DNA from: Ferrimonas sp. YFM
GTDB lineage: Bacteria > Pseudomonadota > Gammaproteobacteria > Enterobacterales > Shewanellaceae
NCBI RefSeq assembly: GCF_030296015.1
Contig: NZ_AP027368.1
Location: forward strand, 4,574,839 to 4,638,838
Length of the DNA: 64,000 nucleotides
Direction of reading: 5' to 3'
A program made the position numbers and the translations under genes. The notes below the pieces were generated by a model. That model was not told where the DNA came from. It was given only the letters and a program-made list of their open reading frames with translations, and searched no databases. Below, piece after piece: positions 49,341 through 62,712 of the stretch (position 1 is the first letter of the stretch; every line of letters begins with the position of its first letter).

Positions 49341-49366
49341 GTTGGCGGAGTGGACGGACTCGTACG
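49341..49366 (-). pseudogene. tRNA-Asp 3' remnant
   Basis: GTTGGCGGAGTGGACGG, then ACTCGTACG repeats the 3' end of the intact tRNA-Asp at 49460 with one base missing, then diverges (CGCCCAGCC). The D and anticodon arms are absent. It is the decayed copy of a second tRNA-Asp, followed by its own terminator-like hairpin. Confidence 0.75.
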
Positions 49367-49420
49367 GGGGCGCCCAGCCACGCGACCAAACTGCACAGCA
49401 GTTTTTGGGAGCGATAAACG

Positions 49421-49455
49421 AAAAAAGCCCGTAGCGTTAGCTACGGGCTTTTTCG
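49421..49455. terminator. Terminator of rRNA operon 2
   Basis: GCCCGTAGC, loop GTTA, GCTACGGGC with an A-run before and T-run after; just downstream of tRNA-Asp on the minus strand. Confidence 0.92.
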
Positions 49456-49461
49456 ATTTGT

Positions 49462-49538
49462 TGGCGGAGTGGACGGGACTCGAACCCGCGACCCCCGGCG
49501 TGACAGGCCGGTATTCTAACCAACTGAACTACCACTCC
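49462..49538 (-). tRNA. tRNA-Asp (GTC)
   Basis: 77 bases. Reading the minus strand: acceptor GGAGTGG paired with CCACTCC, D arm AGTTCAGTTGGTTAGAATAC, anticodon loop CTGTCAC with GTC, T arm GCGGGTTCGAGTCCCGT, and encoded GCCA. It closely matches E. coli tRNA-Asp. It follows 5S by 57 bp in the same orientation, so it is a distal gene of operon 2. Confidence 0.97.
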
Positions 49539-49595
49539 GCCGAATTTTATGCCTGACGCAAGAGACTGATTAGCACTCTCACATCAAGGAATTGG

Positions 49596-49712
49596 TGCCT
49601 GACGATGACCTACTCTCACATGGGAACTCCCACACTACCATCGGCGCTACTGTGTTTCACTGCTGAGTTCGGCATGGGATCAGGTGGGACCACAGCGCTA
49701 TGGTCGTCAGAC
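49596..49712 (-). rRNA. rrf: 5S ribosomal RNA (operon 2)
   Basis: 117 bases identical by eye to the operon 1 copy in the conserved blocks, including the terminal stem ending in TCAGGCA. Confidence 0.96.
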
Positions 49713-49803
49713 GAATTTGGAACAATTCGCACAAGCTGTTTTCTCGTTTGCATTCTCGCAAGCGCTTTCTATATCTGGGATATCAAAACCCATTGGGTGT
49801 TGT

Positions 49804-52690
<2,887 letters not shown>

Positions 52691-53049
52691 ATACAACCCC
52701 AATGGGTCTTGCTTGTTCTTTGCTTCCCACTTGTCGTCAGCCCTTTCACTCGCGTCGGTCATTAACAGAAGTTAACTCCCTCGCTCGCTCAAGCGCTTCC
52801 TCAATTGGAAATCAAATCCCAGCGCAATACCGAGTTTTGAGATTGCATTAATTGTTTAAACAACCAATACGTTAATCTATCGCCAGATATTCAAGGCACT
52901 TGCAAAAATTGCAAATATCTCGAGAAATTATCAGCTTGTCCAAATTGTTAAAGAGCAAGTTTTTGCCTTAGCAAAAACGCCAAAATCACCCCTAAGGATG
53001 ATTTCAGACAATCTGTGTGAACACTCAACGCAAAACCGTATCTATTTCG
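52691..53049 (-). other. 16S-23S spacer of operon 2, without tRNA
   Basis: About 359 bp, no tRNA on either strand. boxA (52943 to 52957) and the half next to 16S match operon 1; bases 52700 to about 52850 next to 23S are unrelated to operon 1 (for example CTTGTCGTCAGCCC). Confidence 0.85.
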
Positions 53050-54603
<1,554 letters not shown>

Positions 54604-54950
54604 AAAAAGTTTTTTGGAATCCGAAAATTCCGACTCAATGAATTACTGAATTAACTTGTTATAGTCACTCAGTGCAACATTGATATATGAGATATCAATC
54701 CTGCGCGAGTGCCCACACAGATTGTCTGACTAATTGTTAAAGAGCAGTGCAACGTTGTTTTCGTTGCTGAGGCTGCGCATTCTACGCTTTCCTCATCCCC
54801 CGTCAAGCCCTATTTTCAAAGGTTTTTCCGGGTGTCGATGTTTTGCTCAGCGCGGTGTTTGATGACCCGCTGTGCCCCGTCGACAGGGAGCGCATTATAG
54901 GGAGCTGAATTCGTTACGCAAGAGGAAAATTATAAAAATATTCCTTTCGA
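54604..54950 (-). promoter_or_regulatory. rRNA operon 2 leader and P1 promoter
   Basis: Minus-strand -35 TTGCGT (54916 to 54921), 16-base spacer, -10 TATAAT (54894 to 54899), GC-rich discriminator GCGCTCCCTG, and a strongly A/T-rich UP-type region (54922 to 54950). boxA is at 54732 to 54746. The leader matches operon 1 up to about 54848, then the sequences diverge until the promoter. Confidence 0.85.
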
Positions 54951-54977
54951 ATAAAAAACGGGCACAAGGCCCGTTTT
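54951..54977 (-). terminator. Terminator of ccoG
   Basis: Minus-strand AAAACGGGC, loop CTTGT, GCCCGTTTT, then TTAT; starts 19 bp after the ccoG stop. Its tail runs into the UP-type region of the operon 2 promoter. Confidence 0.9.
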
Positions 54978-54995
54978 CTTACACTTTTACCCGTT

Positions 54996-56417
54996 TTATC
55001 TCACACTGATGAAACGGGAACCCTGGATGTCGGTAACCCGAGTCTGGTCCACATCGCCGCTGGCAACAAAGTCGATGTCGATGACCGCCTCTTTCAGATA
55101 GTAGGGGTCCACCGACAGGGCCACGGGAACACTGGCCACTTCGCCACCACCTACGACCACCTGTTGAGGTCCACCCCACTCATACTCCTCCAGCCCCTCG
55201 ACCTTCAGGTCGAAAGTTACCGGAGCCTCGCTCTTGTTGAGCACCTTGAGGGTATAGACGTTTTCGATAAGCCCCTCATTGGTTTCACGGTAGAGCATGT
55301 TGCGGTCGCGGATGACGTCCACCTCAAGAGGCTTGATGGCAGCGACCATCCCGCCGAAGGCCACACACATCACCACCATGGCGATGCCATAACCGATCAG
55401 CTTGGGACGCATCACATTGCTGCTGCCCCCTTCGAGTTTGCGCTCTGTGGTGTAGGCGATCAGGCCTTTGTCGTAACCCATCTTGGCCATCACATCGTCG
55501 CAAGTCTCCACACAGGCACCACAGTTGATGCACTCATACTGCAGGCCATTACGGATGTCGATGCCAGTGGGGCACACCTGAACACAGAGATTACAGTCGA
55601 TGCAGTCACCCAGTCCCATCTCCTTGGGGTTCTGCTTACGACCTCGGGGACCGCGGGTTTCACCTCGAGTGGCGTCATACCCCACGGAGAAAGTGTCCTT
55701 GTCGAACATCACCGATTGGAATCGGGCATAGGGACACATATGCAGGCACATGATCTCCCTCATCCAGCCCGCATTGCCGTAGGTGGCCAGGGTAAAGAAC
55801 ACGGCCCAGAAGTAGGCGCCGCCACTGGCGTTGCCGCTGAAGAAATCCAGATAGAGTTCGGTAGCCGGATAGAAGTAGGAGACGAAGGTCAGGGAAGTGA
55901 TCAGCGACACCAGCAACCACAATCCGTGTTTGGCTGTTTTGCGTTTGACCTTATCGGCACTCCAGGGGGCCTTATCCAGCTTCATCCTCTTATTGTGGTT
56001 ACCCTCAACCTTCTCCTCTATCCAGATAAAGATGAAGGTCCACACCGTCTGCGGACAGGTGTAGCCACACCACACCCTCCCCAAATAGGTGGTAAAGAAG
56101 AACAGGGCAAAGGCAGCAATCATAAACAGGAAGGCCAGCAACAGCAGATCCTGGGGCCAGATCACCAGGCCGAAAACGTAAAACTTTCTTTGGGCCAGTT
56201 CGAACAGCACCGCGGGGCGATCCCCCCAGGGGAGCCAGGGCAGGCCAAGGAACAGGATCATGAACACCCAGCCCATCTGACGGCGCAAATTGGTCCATTG
56301 ACCTAAGGATTTTCGAACGTAGATTCGATTGCGGGGATTGAACCTGTCCATCTTGCGGGGATCCGCTGCCTGCACCTTGATGGGCTTGGCTTGCGCATCG
56401 CTATTTCGAGGGGCCAT
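54996..56417 (-). CDS. ccoG: Cytochrome c oxidase accessory protein CcoG (FixG/RdxA)
   Basis: Membrane Fe-S protein needed for copper delivery to cbb3-type oxidase. In 473 residues there are about five TM helices: an N-terminal pair (about 48 to 115), two near 160 to 215 and one near 340. A CxxxCP motif VWCGYTCPQTVW lies after the second helix, and two 4Fe-4S ferredoxin motifs occur at about 264 to 303 (CIDCNLCVQVCPTGIDI and CINCGACVETCDDVM). A C-terminal Ig-like domain (about 365 to 473) follows. The ccoNOPQ genes are not in the window. Confidence 0.95.
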   Translation of the reverse strand: MAPRNSDAQAKPIKVQAADPRKMDRFNPRNRIYVRKSLGQWTNLRRQMGWVFMILFLGLPWLPWGDRPAVLFELAQRKFYVFGLVIWPQDLLLLAFLFMIAAFALFFFTTYLGRVWCGYTCPQTVWTFIFIWIEEKVEGNHNKRMKLDKAPWSADKVKRKTAKHGLWLLVSLITSLTFVSYFYPATELYLDFFSGNASGGAYFWAVFFTLATYGNAGWMREIMCLHMCPYARFQSVMFDKDTFSVGYDATRGETRGPRGRKQNPKEMGLGDCIDCNLCVQVCPTGIDIRNGLQYECINCGACVETCDDVMAKMGYDKGLIAYTTERKLEGGSSNVMRPKLIGYGIAMVVMCVAFGGMVAAIKPLEVDVIRDRNMLYRETNEGLIENVYTLKVLNKSEAPVTFDLKVEGLEEYEWGGPQQVVVGGGEVASVPVALSVDPYYLKEAVIDIDFVASGDVDQTRVTDIQGSRFISVR

Positions 56418-56539
56418 AACTGCAAAACCTTTCCATGTTTACAACTCGGTGCGGATTATATCAGTTTTTTCTAACAAACCATTATTAATTGAGACCCAGG
56501 TATGCTAGGTACGTGGAACAACTGTTAGCTGGATCACAC

Positions 56540-57976
56540 TTAACCCATGCCGCCGAGACAAAGATATTTCGTCTCCAGGTACTCATCCAGTCCCTCCTGA
56601 CCGCCTTCACGACCCAGGCCTGAACTCTTGATGCCGCCAAAGGGAGCGGTGGCGCTGGAGATGATCCCCTCATTGATGCCCACCATGCCATAGTCCAGAG
56701 ACTCTGCCACTCGCATCGCCCGGGAAAGGGTGTCACTGAACAGGTAGCTGGCCAGCCCGGCCTCGGTGTGATTCGCCAGGGCAATCCCTTCCTCTTCGGT
56801 GTCGAACGGCGTCACTGTCACCACTGGACCGAAGATCTCCTGGGACCAGATTGGGTTCTGTGGCGTCACCGACTCCAGCAGAGTAGGGGAGTAGTAGCGG
56901 CTAGCCTCACCAACCCGGCCAGCCCCCAGGGTCTTCACAGCGCCAGCCTCCAAAGCCTGGTCAACCAGAGACTCGACCCGGGCGATGGCCCGGTCACTGA
57001 TTAGGGGACCCAGATCGGCCCCAGGCAGGGAACCGGGTCCCAGAGTCAGGGATGCCATACGGGTCTTCAGCCGCCGGATGAATGGGTCATAGATGCCACG
57101 CTGAACCAGGATGCGGTTGGCACAGACGCAAGTCTGACCGCTGTTTCGGAACTTGGAGGCGATCAGCCCTTCCACCGCCGCCTCCAGGTTCGCGTCGTCA
57201 AACACCAGGAAGGGGGCGTTGCCCCCAAGCTCAAGAGACAGTCTTTGAATACCCGAGGCACTTTGAGCCATCAGGATTCGTCCCACCGCCGTCGACCCGG
57301 TGAAGGAAAGCTTGCGCACCTTAGGGTGGGTACACAGACGGTGTCCAATGGTTGCGGCATCGGTGCCGGGGACCAGGTTGATCACCCCGGGGGGCAGGCC
57401 GGCCTCCTCGGCAAGCCCGGTCAGCAGCAGGGCTGTCAGAGGCGTTTCCGCCGCAGGTTTGATCACCAGGGTGCAGCCCGCCGCCAACGCCGGCGCCACT
57501 TTGCGGGCAATCATCGCCAGGGGAAAGTTCCAGGGAGTAATGACCCCAACGACGCCCACAGGCTGTTTCAACGTCATCGGACGCCGGCCTCCGGGCAGAG
57601 TTGGGAGGGTTCGGCCATTGGCTCTCACGGCCTCTTCGGCATACCAGCGCAGGTAACTGGCGCCATAGTCCACCTCGGACAACGCTTCGGCTATGGGCTT
57701 GCCCGACTCCAGGGTGATCACTTCCGCCAGCCGTTGTCGGTTTTCTCCAACCTTGTGGTACCAGGCCAGCAGCAGATCGGCCCGCTCTTGAGCAGACAAT
57801 CGCCGCCAGGACCCAAAGGCCTGGTGGGCCGCTTCAATGGCCTGTTCCACCTGCTCGAGGCTGACGTCCGCCACCTTGGCCACAATCTCTCCCGTGGCAG
57901 GATCGTCCACCTCAAAGCTTCCCTGGTTACCCGCCAGCCACTGGCCGCCGATATACGCCTTATGCAGCTTGGTCAT
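56540..57976 (-). CDS. gabD: NAD(P)-dependent succinate-semialdehyde dehydrogenase
   Basis: Oxidises succinate semialdehyde to succinate in GABA degradation. The 478 residues have the aldehyde dehydrogenase layout: VGVITPWNFPLAMIARKVAPAL (about 140), cofactor loop FTGSTAVGRILM, catalytic Glu in LSLELGGNAPFLVFDDANL (about 245 to 263), and catalytic Cys in FRNSGQTCVCANRILV (about 280). I chose the ATG at 57976 (MTKLHKAYIGGQW) with AGGGA upstream; an in-frame GTG at 58000 would add eight residues. No gabT or gabP is adjacent, so other semialdehydes are possible substrates. Confidence 0.82.
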   Translation of the reverse strand: MTKLHKAYIGGQWLAGNQGSFEVDDPATGEIVAKVADVSLEQVEQAIEAAHQAFGSWRRLSAQERADLLLAWYHKVGENRQRLAEVITLESGKPIAEALSEVDYGASYLRWYAEEAVRANGRTLPTLPGGRRPMTLKQPVGVVGVITPWNFPLAMIARKVAPALAAGCTLVIKPAAETPLTALLLTGLAEEAGLPPGVINLVPGTDAATIGHRLCTHPKVRKLSFTGSTAVGRILMAQSASGIQRLSLELGGNAPFLVFDDANLEAAVEGLIASKFRNSGQTCVCANRILVQRGIYDPFIRRLKTRMASLTLGPGSLPGADLGPLISDRAIARVESLVDQALEAGAVKTLGAGRVGEASRYYSPTLLESVTPQNPIWSQEIFGPVVTVTPFDTEEEGIALANHTEAGLASYLFSDTLSRAMRVAESLDYGMVGINEGIISSATAPFGGIKSSGLGREGGQEGLDEYLETKYLCLGGMG

Positions 57977-58045
57977 ACCCTGTCCCTGCCATTGATTCAC
58001 TCAGTCCACGGTAGCACCTAAGCCCTGGGCAGAACAGGGTATCGA

Positions 58046-59182
58046 TCACTCCATTCCCGCAGGCGGTTCCATCATGGCGGGCACTCGTCGCGCCGCACAG
58101 ACCAGCATGTAAACAGAGGTGGCCAGAAACACCACCCCGAAATACTGCGGCAGCCCGATTGAAACAAGGCTCAGCATCTGTGCCAGCATGGGGCCCGCAA
58201 CCGAGCCCAGACTGTAGCTGATCAGCATCAGTTGAGTGATGCGAACAACCTGAGCCGAGGCCCGGCCCTCACAGGCCTGATTGATGGCAAGAGGGTAGAG
58301 AACAAAGGCAGACGCCCCCAACAGCAGCACCCCCAGGCCAAACTCAAAAGCTGAGGATGCCAGCACCAGGATCACCGTGGCCATGGCCCCCACCAGGCTG
58401 AACAGAGCCATCAGCAGAGTCTTGCTGATTCGGGCAGACATCCAGCTACCCAGGGGTTGCACCGCCATCCCCCCCAGAACCACCAGGGCCATCATCACCC
58501 CGGTCAGTTCAGACACCAGCGCCTGCTGATGAAGGAAAACCGGCATCAATCCATAAAGGGGACCCAGCACCAATCCGGAGATGACACATCCCAGGATTGC
58601 GGGCATGCTGACATTTCTCAGGGCCAAGGGTGCCGAGTGGCCGTCCCCGGCAGGGACGACATTCACGGAGCGACCCAGTAAGGGCGGCACCACCGCCAGC
58701 AACATCAGCCCCATCACCACCAGCAGCGGCCAGGCTCCCCCGACCCCCAGCAGGTTGATCATCAACTGGCCCAGGGCATTCCCCCCATAAAGCGCCGCCA
58801 TGTAAAGGCCCAGCCGACCGGCGCGTTGACGCTCATCCTCCACCAGCAGTAACCAGGACTCAATCACCACGAAGACACCGGCGGTGGCAACGCCCGCCAG
58901 CAGTCGCATAGCCAACCAGACCACAGGGTGGGGCAGGGCAGACATCACCGCGACGGTAGCCGACAGCACCAGCAGTGAGATCATCAGGGCCGGGCGATGC
59001 CCGAGACGGATCACCACAGGCTCGACGAACAGGGCACCCAACAGCAATCCGCCATAGAGCGCACTGGCCAGCCAGGCCGCCATCTCCGGGGGCATAGATA
59101 GCCCGGCAACAGACAGAGGCAAAAGACTCATCAGGTAGCCAGTTGCCACAGCAAACAAAAACAGCCCCCCAATGGGAGCCAT
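58046..59182 (-). CDS. MFS transporter (YcaD-like)
   Basis: A 378-residue major facilitator with about 12 TM helices. The pattern LASALYGGLLLGALFVEPVVIRLGHRPALM (TM2 and loop, residues about 35 to 65), VVIESWLLLVEDERQRAGRLGLYMAALYGGNALGQ and the second half PLALRNVSMPAILGCVISGLVLGPLYGLMP recall YcaD-type transporters of unknown substrate. I chose the ATG at 59182 (MAPIGGLFLF) with AAGGAG 9 bases upstream; an upstream ATG at 59260 has no good ribosome site. Confidence 0.8.
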   Translation of the reverse strand: MAPIGGLFLFAVATGYLMSLLPLSVAGLSMPPEMAAWLASALYGGLLLGALFVEPVVIRLGHRPALMISLLVLSATVAVMSALPHPVVWLAMRLLAGVATAGVFVVIESWLLLVEDERQRAGRLGLYMAALYGGNALGQLMINLLGVGGAWPLLVVMGLMLLAVVPPLLGRSVNVVPAGDGHSAPLALRNVSMPAILGCVISGLVLGPLYGLMPVFLHQQALVSELTGVMMALVVLGGMAVQPLGSWMSARISKTLLMALFSLVGAMATVILVLASSAFEFGLGVLLLGASAFVLYPLAINQACEGRASAQVVRITQLMLISYSLGSVAGPMLAQMLSLVSIGLPQYFGVVFLATSVYMLVCAARRVPAMMEPPAGME

Positions 59183-59339
59183 CACCCCGGACTCCTTCCG
59201 GGACAATACAGACTCGGTCACAGCCTTCTCCAACTTCACCCTGTCGCCATAGGGACCCATTCCCGGCGATCGGCGGCATGGTGAGGCCGAGGTGAGTTGG
59301 AGTAAAACGAAACCTTTTTATGGTCAGGACAACGGATTT

Positions 59340-60257
59340 CTATTGTGGGTTTTGCGCCAGCTTCGAACCTTGATAGGCCTGGGCGGGCACCGGGCGCAGC
59401 TGCCAGACTAACCCCAGACGCTCCATCAGCTTCAACCCCCAGTAAGTCGGATCCAGTTCCCACCAGTAGAACCCATTTCTGGCCGCGCCTGGATACTTGT
59501 GATGATTGTTGTGCCATCCCTCTCCCAGGGTGAGCAGGGCCACCAGCCAGTTATTGCGAGACAGGTCATCGGTGTCATACCGCCGCCGGCCAAAGCGGTG
59601 GCACAGAGAGTTCACCGCCAAGGTGGCGTGAAGAAGCGCGACCGTCGACACCACAAACCCCCAAACCACCAGCTGCAGTCCGTTGGTGTTCAGTCCGGGA
59701 AAATAGGTGGCGCAAAGCTGCCCCAGCAGGAACAGAGTCCCGATCAGAGTCAAAGGCGCAACCCAATCGAACCGGTTCAGCCAACGCAATTCAGGGAAAC
59801 GGCTGAATTCGGGAATCTGTTTATAGGGGGTGGCAAAGCTGGCGTTGCAGGTGAACCACAGCATGTGACTCCACCAAAACCCCTGATTGGGGGAGTGGAG
59901 ATCCCCCTCCTTGTCCGTGTGCCTGTGATGCTGGCGATGGTGACCGCTCCACCACAGCGGCCCCCTTTGAGCCGCACTGGCACCAATAAAGGCAAACAGG
60001 AACTGCACCCATCTGTGGGTGCGAAAGCTCTTATGGGCAAAATAGCGGTGATAAAATGCGGTCAGGGCGAAGGCCCGAATCAAATACAGCGTCAGAGCCA
60101 CACCAAGAGCAAAGGCCGAGGCCGGCACCCAGAACACCAGCAGAATGCTCAGGTGCAACAGGATAAAGGGCAGGCAACGCACCAGATTGAAGCGACGACT
60201 ATGAGGGTCATCCAGGGGGGCAGATTCATTGTCCAGCCAGATTTTCCAGTGGCTCAT
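59340..60257 (-). CDS. Acyl-CoA / fatty acid desaturase
   Basis: Membrane di-iron desaturase, probably delta-9, that puts double bonds into acyl chains. The 305 residues carry three His boxes: HRYFAH (about 70 to 75), GHHRQHHRHTD (about 105 to 115) and EGWHNNHHKYP (about 248 to 258), with hydrophobic pairs between them. The ATG at 60257 has AAGGAG 5 bases upstream. It likely adjusts membrane fluidity, which would suit a cold marine habitat (inference). Confidence 0.93.
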   Translation of the reverse strand: MSHWKIWLDNESAPLDDPHSRRFNLVRCLPFILLHLSILLVFWVPASAFALGVALTLYLIRAFALTAFYHRYFAHKSFRTHRWVQFLFAFIGASAAQRGPLWWSGHHRQHHRHTDKEGDLHSPNQGFWWSHMLWFTCNASFATPYKQIPEFSRFPELRWLNRFDWVAPLTLIGTLFLLGQLCATYFPGLNTNGLQLVVWGFVVSTVALLHATLAVNSLCHRFGRRRYDTDDLSRNNWLVALLTLGEGWHNNHHKYPGAARNGFYWWELDPTYWGLKLMERLGLVWQLRPVPAQAYQGSKLAQNPQ

Positions 60258-60398
60258 GGGTCACTCCTTAGCAGATTCAGACCTCTAGCTACGAAAGCAA
60301 CTGCCTTGGCGATCACTGGCCAACAGTCAAATGAATGTTGATTTATTCAGCATCAGACCCGATGTTAGAGATTGGGTAAATGGAGAGGCCAGGGGAAG

Positions 60399-60782
60399 AT
60401 GGAAACATCACGTCGTTACCGTACTCAGCTAGTCAGCAGTCTGCTCGGTCTGCTGCTGGTGTTGCTGTGCGCCCAGCCCCTCACCGCCAGCAAGTTGGCC
60501 AACGAACATCAGTTCAATGCCCAGGCCGCAGAAGCCACCGCCCTGACACTGACGGCGGCCACACATCAGGCATCCAGTTTCAAGCACCCCAAACAGCAGG
60601 GAGGCAACGAGCTGACCGGGGCAGAGGCTGTTTGGCCTCAGCCTCCCGCCATTAAGGAAGAGCTGGAAGTTACCCCTTTGCCCCAGCCATGGTTTCACCG
60701 GCGGACTTCCCCTCCTGATCGCACCGCAGGATGGCGAGAGTCCAACCTGACCTACCGGGCCAGCCTCACGTACGAAGTCTGA
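60399..60782 (+). CDS. Hypothetical exported protein
   Basis: A 127-residue protein of unknown family. It has a signal peptide (RYRTQLVSSLLGLLLVLLCA, residues about 6 to 25), then a low-complexity Ala/Thr/Pro-rich segment and a basic C-terminus (PWFHRRTSPPDRTAGWRESN). The ATG at 60399 follows GGAGAGG. It lies 68 bp before the S41 peptidase gene on the same strand and may share its transcript. Whether it is really made cannot be told. Confidence 0.55.
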   Translation: METSRRYRTQLVSSLLGLLLVLLCAQPLTASKLANEHQFNAQAAEATALTLTAATHQASSFKHPKQQGGNELTGAEAVWPQPPAIKEELEVTPLPQPWFHRRTSPPDRTAGWRESNLTYRASLTYEV

Positions 60783-60850
60783 TCTCACCTGAGTATTGAT
60801 GGCTGCTTCTACGCAGTCTATTCCCCTTTGAATGACTCCCAAGGTGACTT

Positions 60851-61840
60851 ATGACTTTGAATAAAAAACTCGCCCGGCTGATGTCCCGGGCACTGATACT
60901 GTTTCTGATGCTCCTGTTCTGTCTGCCGGCCTTCGCCTCGTCGACTCAAAAGCTGTCCGCAGACGCCATCGACCCCTTGATCAGTCAAACCCTGACGGTG
61001 ATGAGAGAACACTACCTGAATCCGGACAGAGTGGATGATATAGAGAGTTTCCTGAAAGCTCGCCGCAATGCTGGCCACTATGACCAGATCGCCACACTGG
61101 ACCAGTTCGCCCAGACCCTGGGGCAGGAGATACGGAGGATCACCGGAGATGCTCACGTCAGCCTCTATGTGAAACAACCACAAGTTCAGGCCAGTCACAT
61201 ACTCAGCCACCCGCCGGGCAAGCTGACACACAACTATGCCTTCGAGCAGGTGAGCTACCTTGCGGGCAACATCGGCTACCTCAAGTTCAACAAGTTTCAT
61301 CCCAACCCGAACGCCAAAGAGGTGGCGGATCAGGCCCTGGGGTTTCTCTCCCGGGCCGACGCGCTGATCATCGATATGAGAGACACAGTCGGAGGCTCGC
61401 CGGATCTGGCGCGCTACCTGCTGAGTCACTTCTTTAAGGAGGGCACCGAACTCTGGCGCCTCTATGGGCGGGACCTTGAGCTGCTCAATGTGGTCAACGC
61501 CGAACCTGTTCAGTTGTCCCGGTTTCAGGAGAAGGTGCCCATAGTGCTGCTGACCAGTGACGACACCGCCAGCGCCTCTGAACTCTTTGCCTCCACCATG
61601 CAGGCCGGGGGCAGGGCAATCGTCATCGGTGACACCACAGGTGGTGCTGGCTACTACGCCGGAGTCCGGGAGGTGACCGACCGTCTGGTGCTGCGACTCT
61701 CCCTGATGAAACCCGTGATCTCCGCCAACGGACTCAACTGGGAAGGCACCGGGGTCACACCGGACATCAAGGTGCCCGCCATGGATGCCCAGGACAGGGC
61801 ACAACTCTGGCTGCGTACCCAGATGGCGCCTGAATCCTAA
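60851..61840 (+). CDS. S41 family (IRBP/tail-specific) peptidase, exported
   Basis: A 329-residue protease with a signal peptide (about 12 to 31, MSRALILFLMLLFCLPAFAS). The S41 catalytic domain spans about 120 to 320: IGYLKFNKFHPN, ADALIIDMRDTVGGSPDLARY, PIVLLTSDDTASASELFASTMQ with the catalytic Ser (about 240), VIGDTTGGAGYY and NGLNWEGTGVTPD. No PDZ domain is seen. The substrate is unknown; it probably works in the periplasm or at the outer membrane. Confidence 0.88.
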   Translation: MTLNKKLARLMSRALILFLMLLFCLPAFASSTQKLSADAIDPLISQTLTVMREHYLNPDRVDDIESFLKARRNAGHYDQIATLDQFAQTLGQEIRRITGDAHVSLYVKQPQVQASHILSHPPGKLTHNYAFEQVSYLAGNIGYLKFNKFHPNPNAKEVADQALGFLSRADALIIDMRDTVGGSPDLARYLLSHFFKEGTELWRLYGRDLELLNVVNAEPVQLSRFQEKVPIVLLTSDDTASASELFASTMQAGGRAIVIGDTTGGAGYYAGVREVTDRLVLRLSLMKPVISANGLNWEGTGVTPDIKVPAMDAQDRAQLWLRTQMAPES

Positions 61841-61845
61841 CCCCT

Positions 61846-62640
61846 TCAGGGGCCAGTCTCTGGCCCCTGCGTCTTTGACAACAGCCCCAGCCGCGTCAGA
61901 GTCCGGGTCATGGCTCTGTGGTGGCTGCCACGCCAGTAGACCTGACCACAGTCGTCGCAGACAAAGAAATGCCGGTGTTCTCGCCAGGCTCCGGCGGGCA
62001 CTCGATCACGAACCTCGTCCCGGCTGATGGTGTGCAGCAACCCATTACAACGGATGCAGCGGCTGAAGAAGCTGAGCCGCCCCTCGAGAGCATAGTGATG
62101 GATCACCTCAAGCAGCTGCCGCTCCGGGTCGGTGTTGCGCACCCAATACCCGTGAATCACCGCCCCTCGGTGCAAAATCCCCTTATCCCGGGTCAGGATG
62201 CCTCGCCCATGTTCACAGGCAAGCCGGACTATCTCCTCATCGTCAAAGTCACGGCGATAGAGGCAGTCCAGGCCGGATAATCTCATCAGTCTGGCCAGTC
62301 GCCCCAGGTTCACATCCAAGATAAAGGCGTCGGGCAAAGGCCTGGGGCGCAGAGGCGTGAATGAATCGATCTCCAATGGCTCCAGGAGAGGAAACACCTC
62401 GAGGCGCTCGCCGCCGGTAATGGGATGGTCCAGAGTCGTCGACTGGCCATCCACCAGGACCAGGTCAACCTCAGCCTGAGGCACACCGGCCCCTTCCAGC
62501 ACACTCTTCAGAGAGGGCTGGCCACTGAATCTGAACTGAAAACAACGCTCCCTGGATGGGACGGGCAGGAAGTCATTCAGCTCCCGGTAACAGCGGAGGG
62601 TGAGGTGACGCCACAGGGGCGCATGGGGATCGGACTCCAT
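61846..62640 (-). CDS. Mut7-C RNase-domain protein with ubiquitin-like N-domain
   Basis: A 264-residue protein. Residues about 10 to 95 form a Ub-Mut7C (beta-grasp) domain (LTLRCYRELNDFLPVPSRER, LVLVDGQSTTLDHPITGGER). Residues about 108 to 250 form the Mut7-C PIN-type domain: FILDVNLGRLARLMRLSGLD with the PIN Asp, LTRDKGIL (about 148), then a zinc ribbon FSRCIRCNGLL and CDDCGQVYWRGSHHRAM. Such proteins are predicted RNases. The ATG at 62640 begins MESDPHAPLW. It is convergent with the S41 gene (5 bp gap). Confidence 0.88.
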   Translation of the reverse strand: MESDPHAPLWRHLTLRCYRELNDFLPVPSRERCFQFRFSGQPSLKSVLEGAGVPQAEVDLVLVDGQSTTLDHPITGGERLEVFPLLEPLEIDSFTPLRPRPLPDAFILDVNLGRLARLMRLSGLDCLYRRDFDDEEIVRLACEHGRGILTRDKGILHRGAVIHGYWVRNTDPERQLLEVIHHYALEGRLSFFSRCIRCNGLLHTISRDEVRDRVPAGAWREHRHFFVCDDCGQVYWRGSHHRAMTRTLTRLGLLSKTQGPETGP

Positions 62641-62670
62641 AGTTCAAGGATAGTCCGCGGCCAAGCCAAC

Positions 62671-62699
62671 AAAAAAGGCGCCCTTTGGGCGCCTTTTCT
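62671..62699 (-). terminator. Terminator of glmS
   Basis: Minus-strand AAGGCGCCC, loop AAA, GGGCGCCTT, then TTTTG; starts 16 bp after the glmS stop. Confidence 0.92.
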
Positions 62700-62712
62700 C
62701 CAACCTTAGGTC

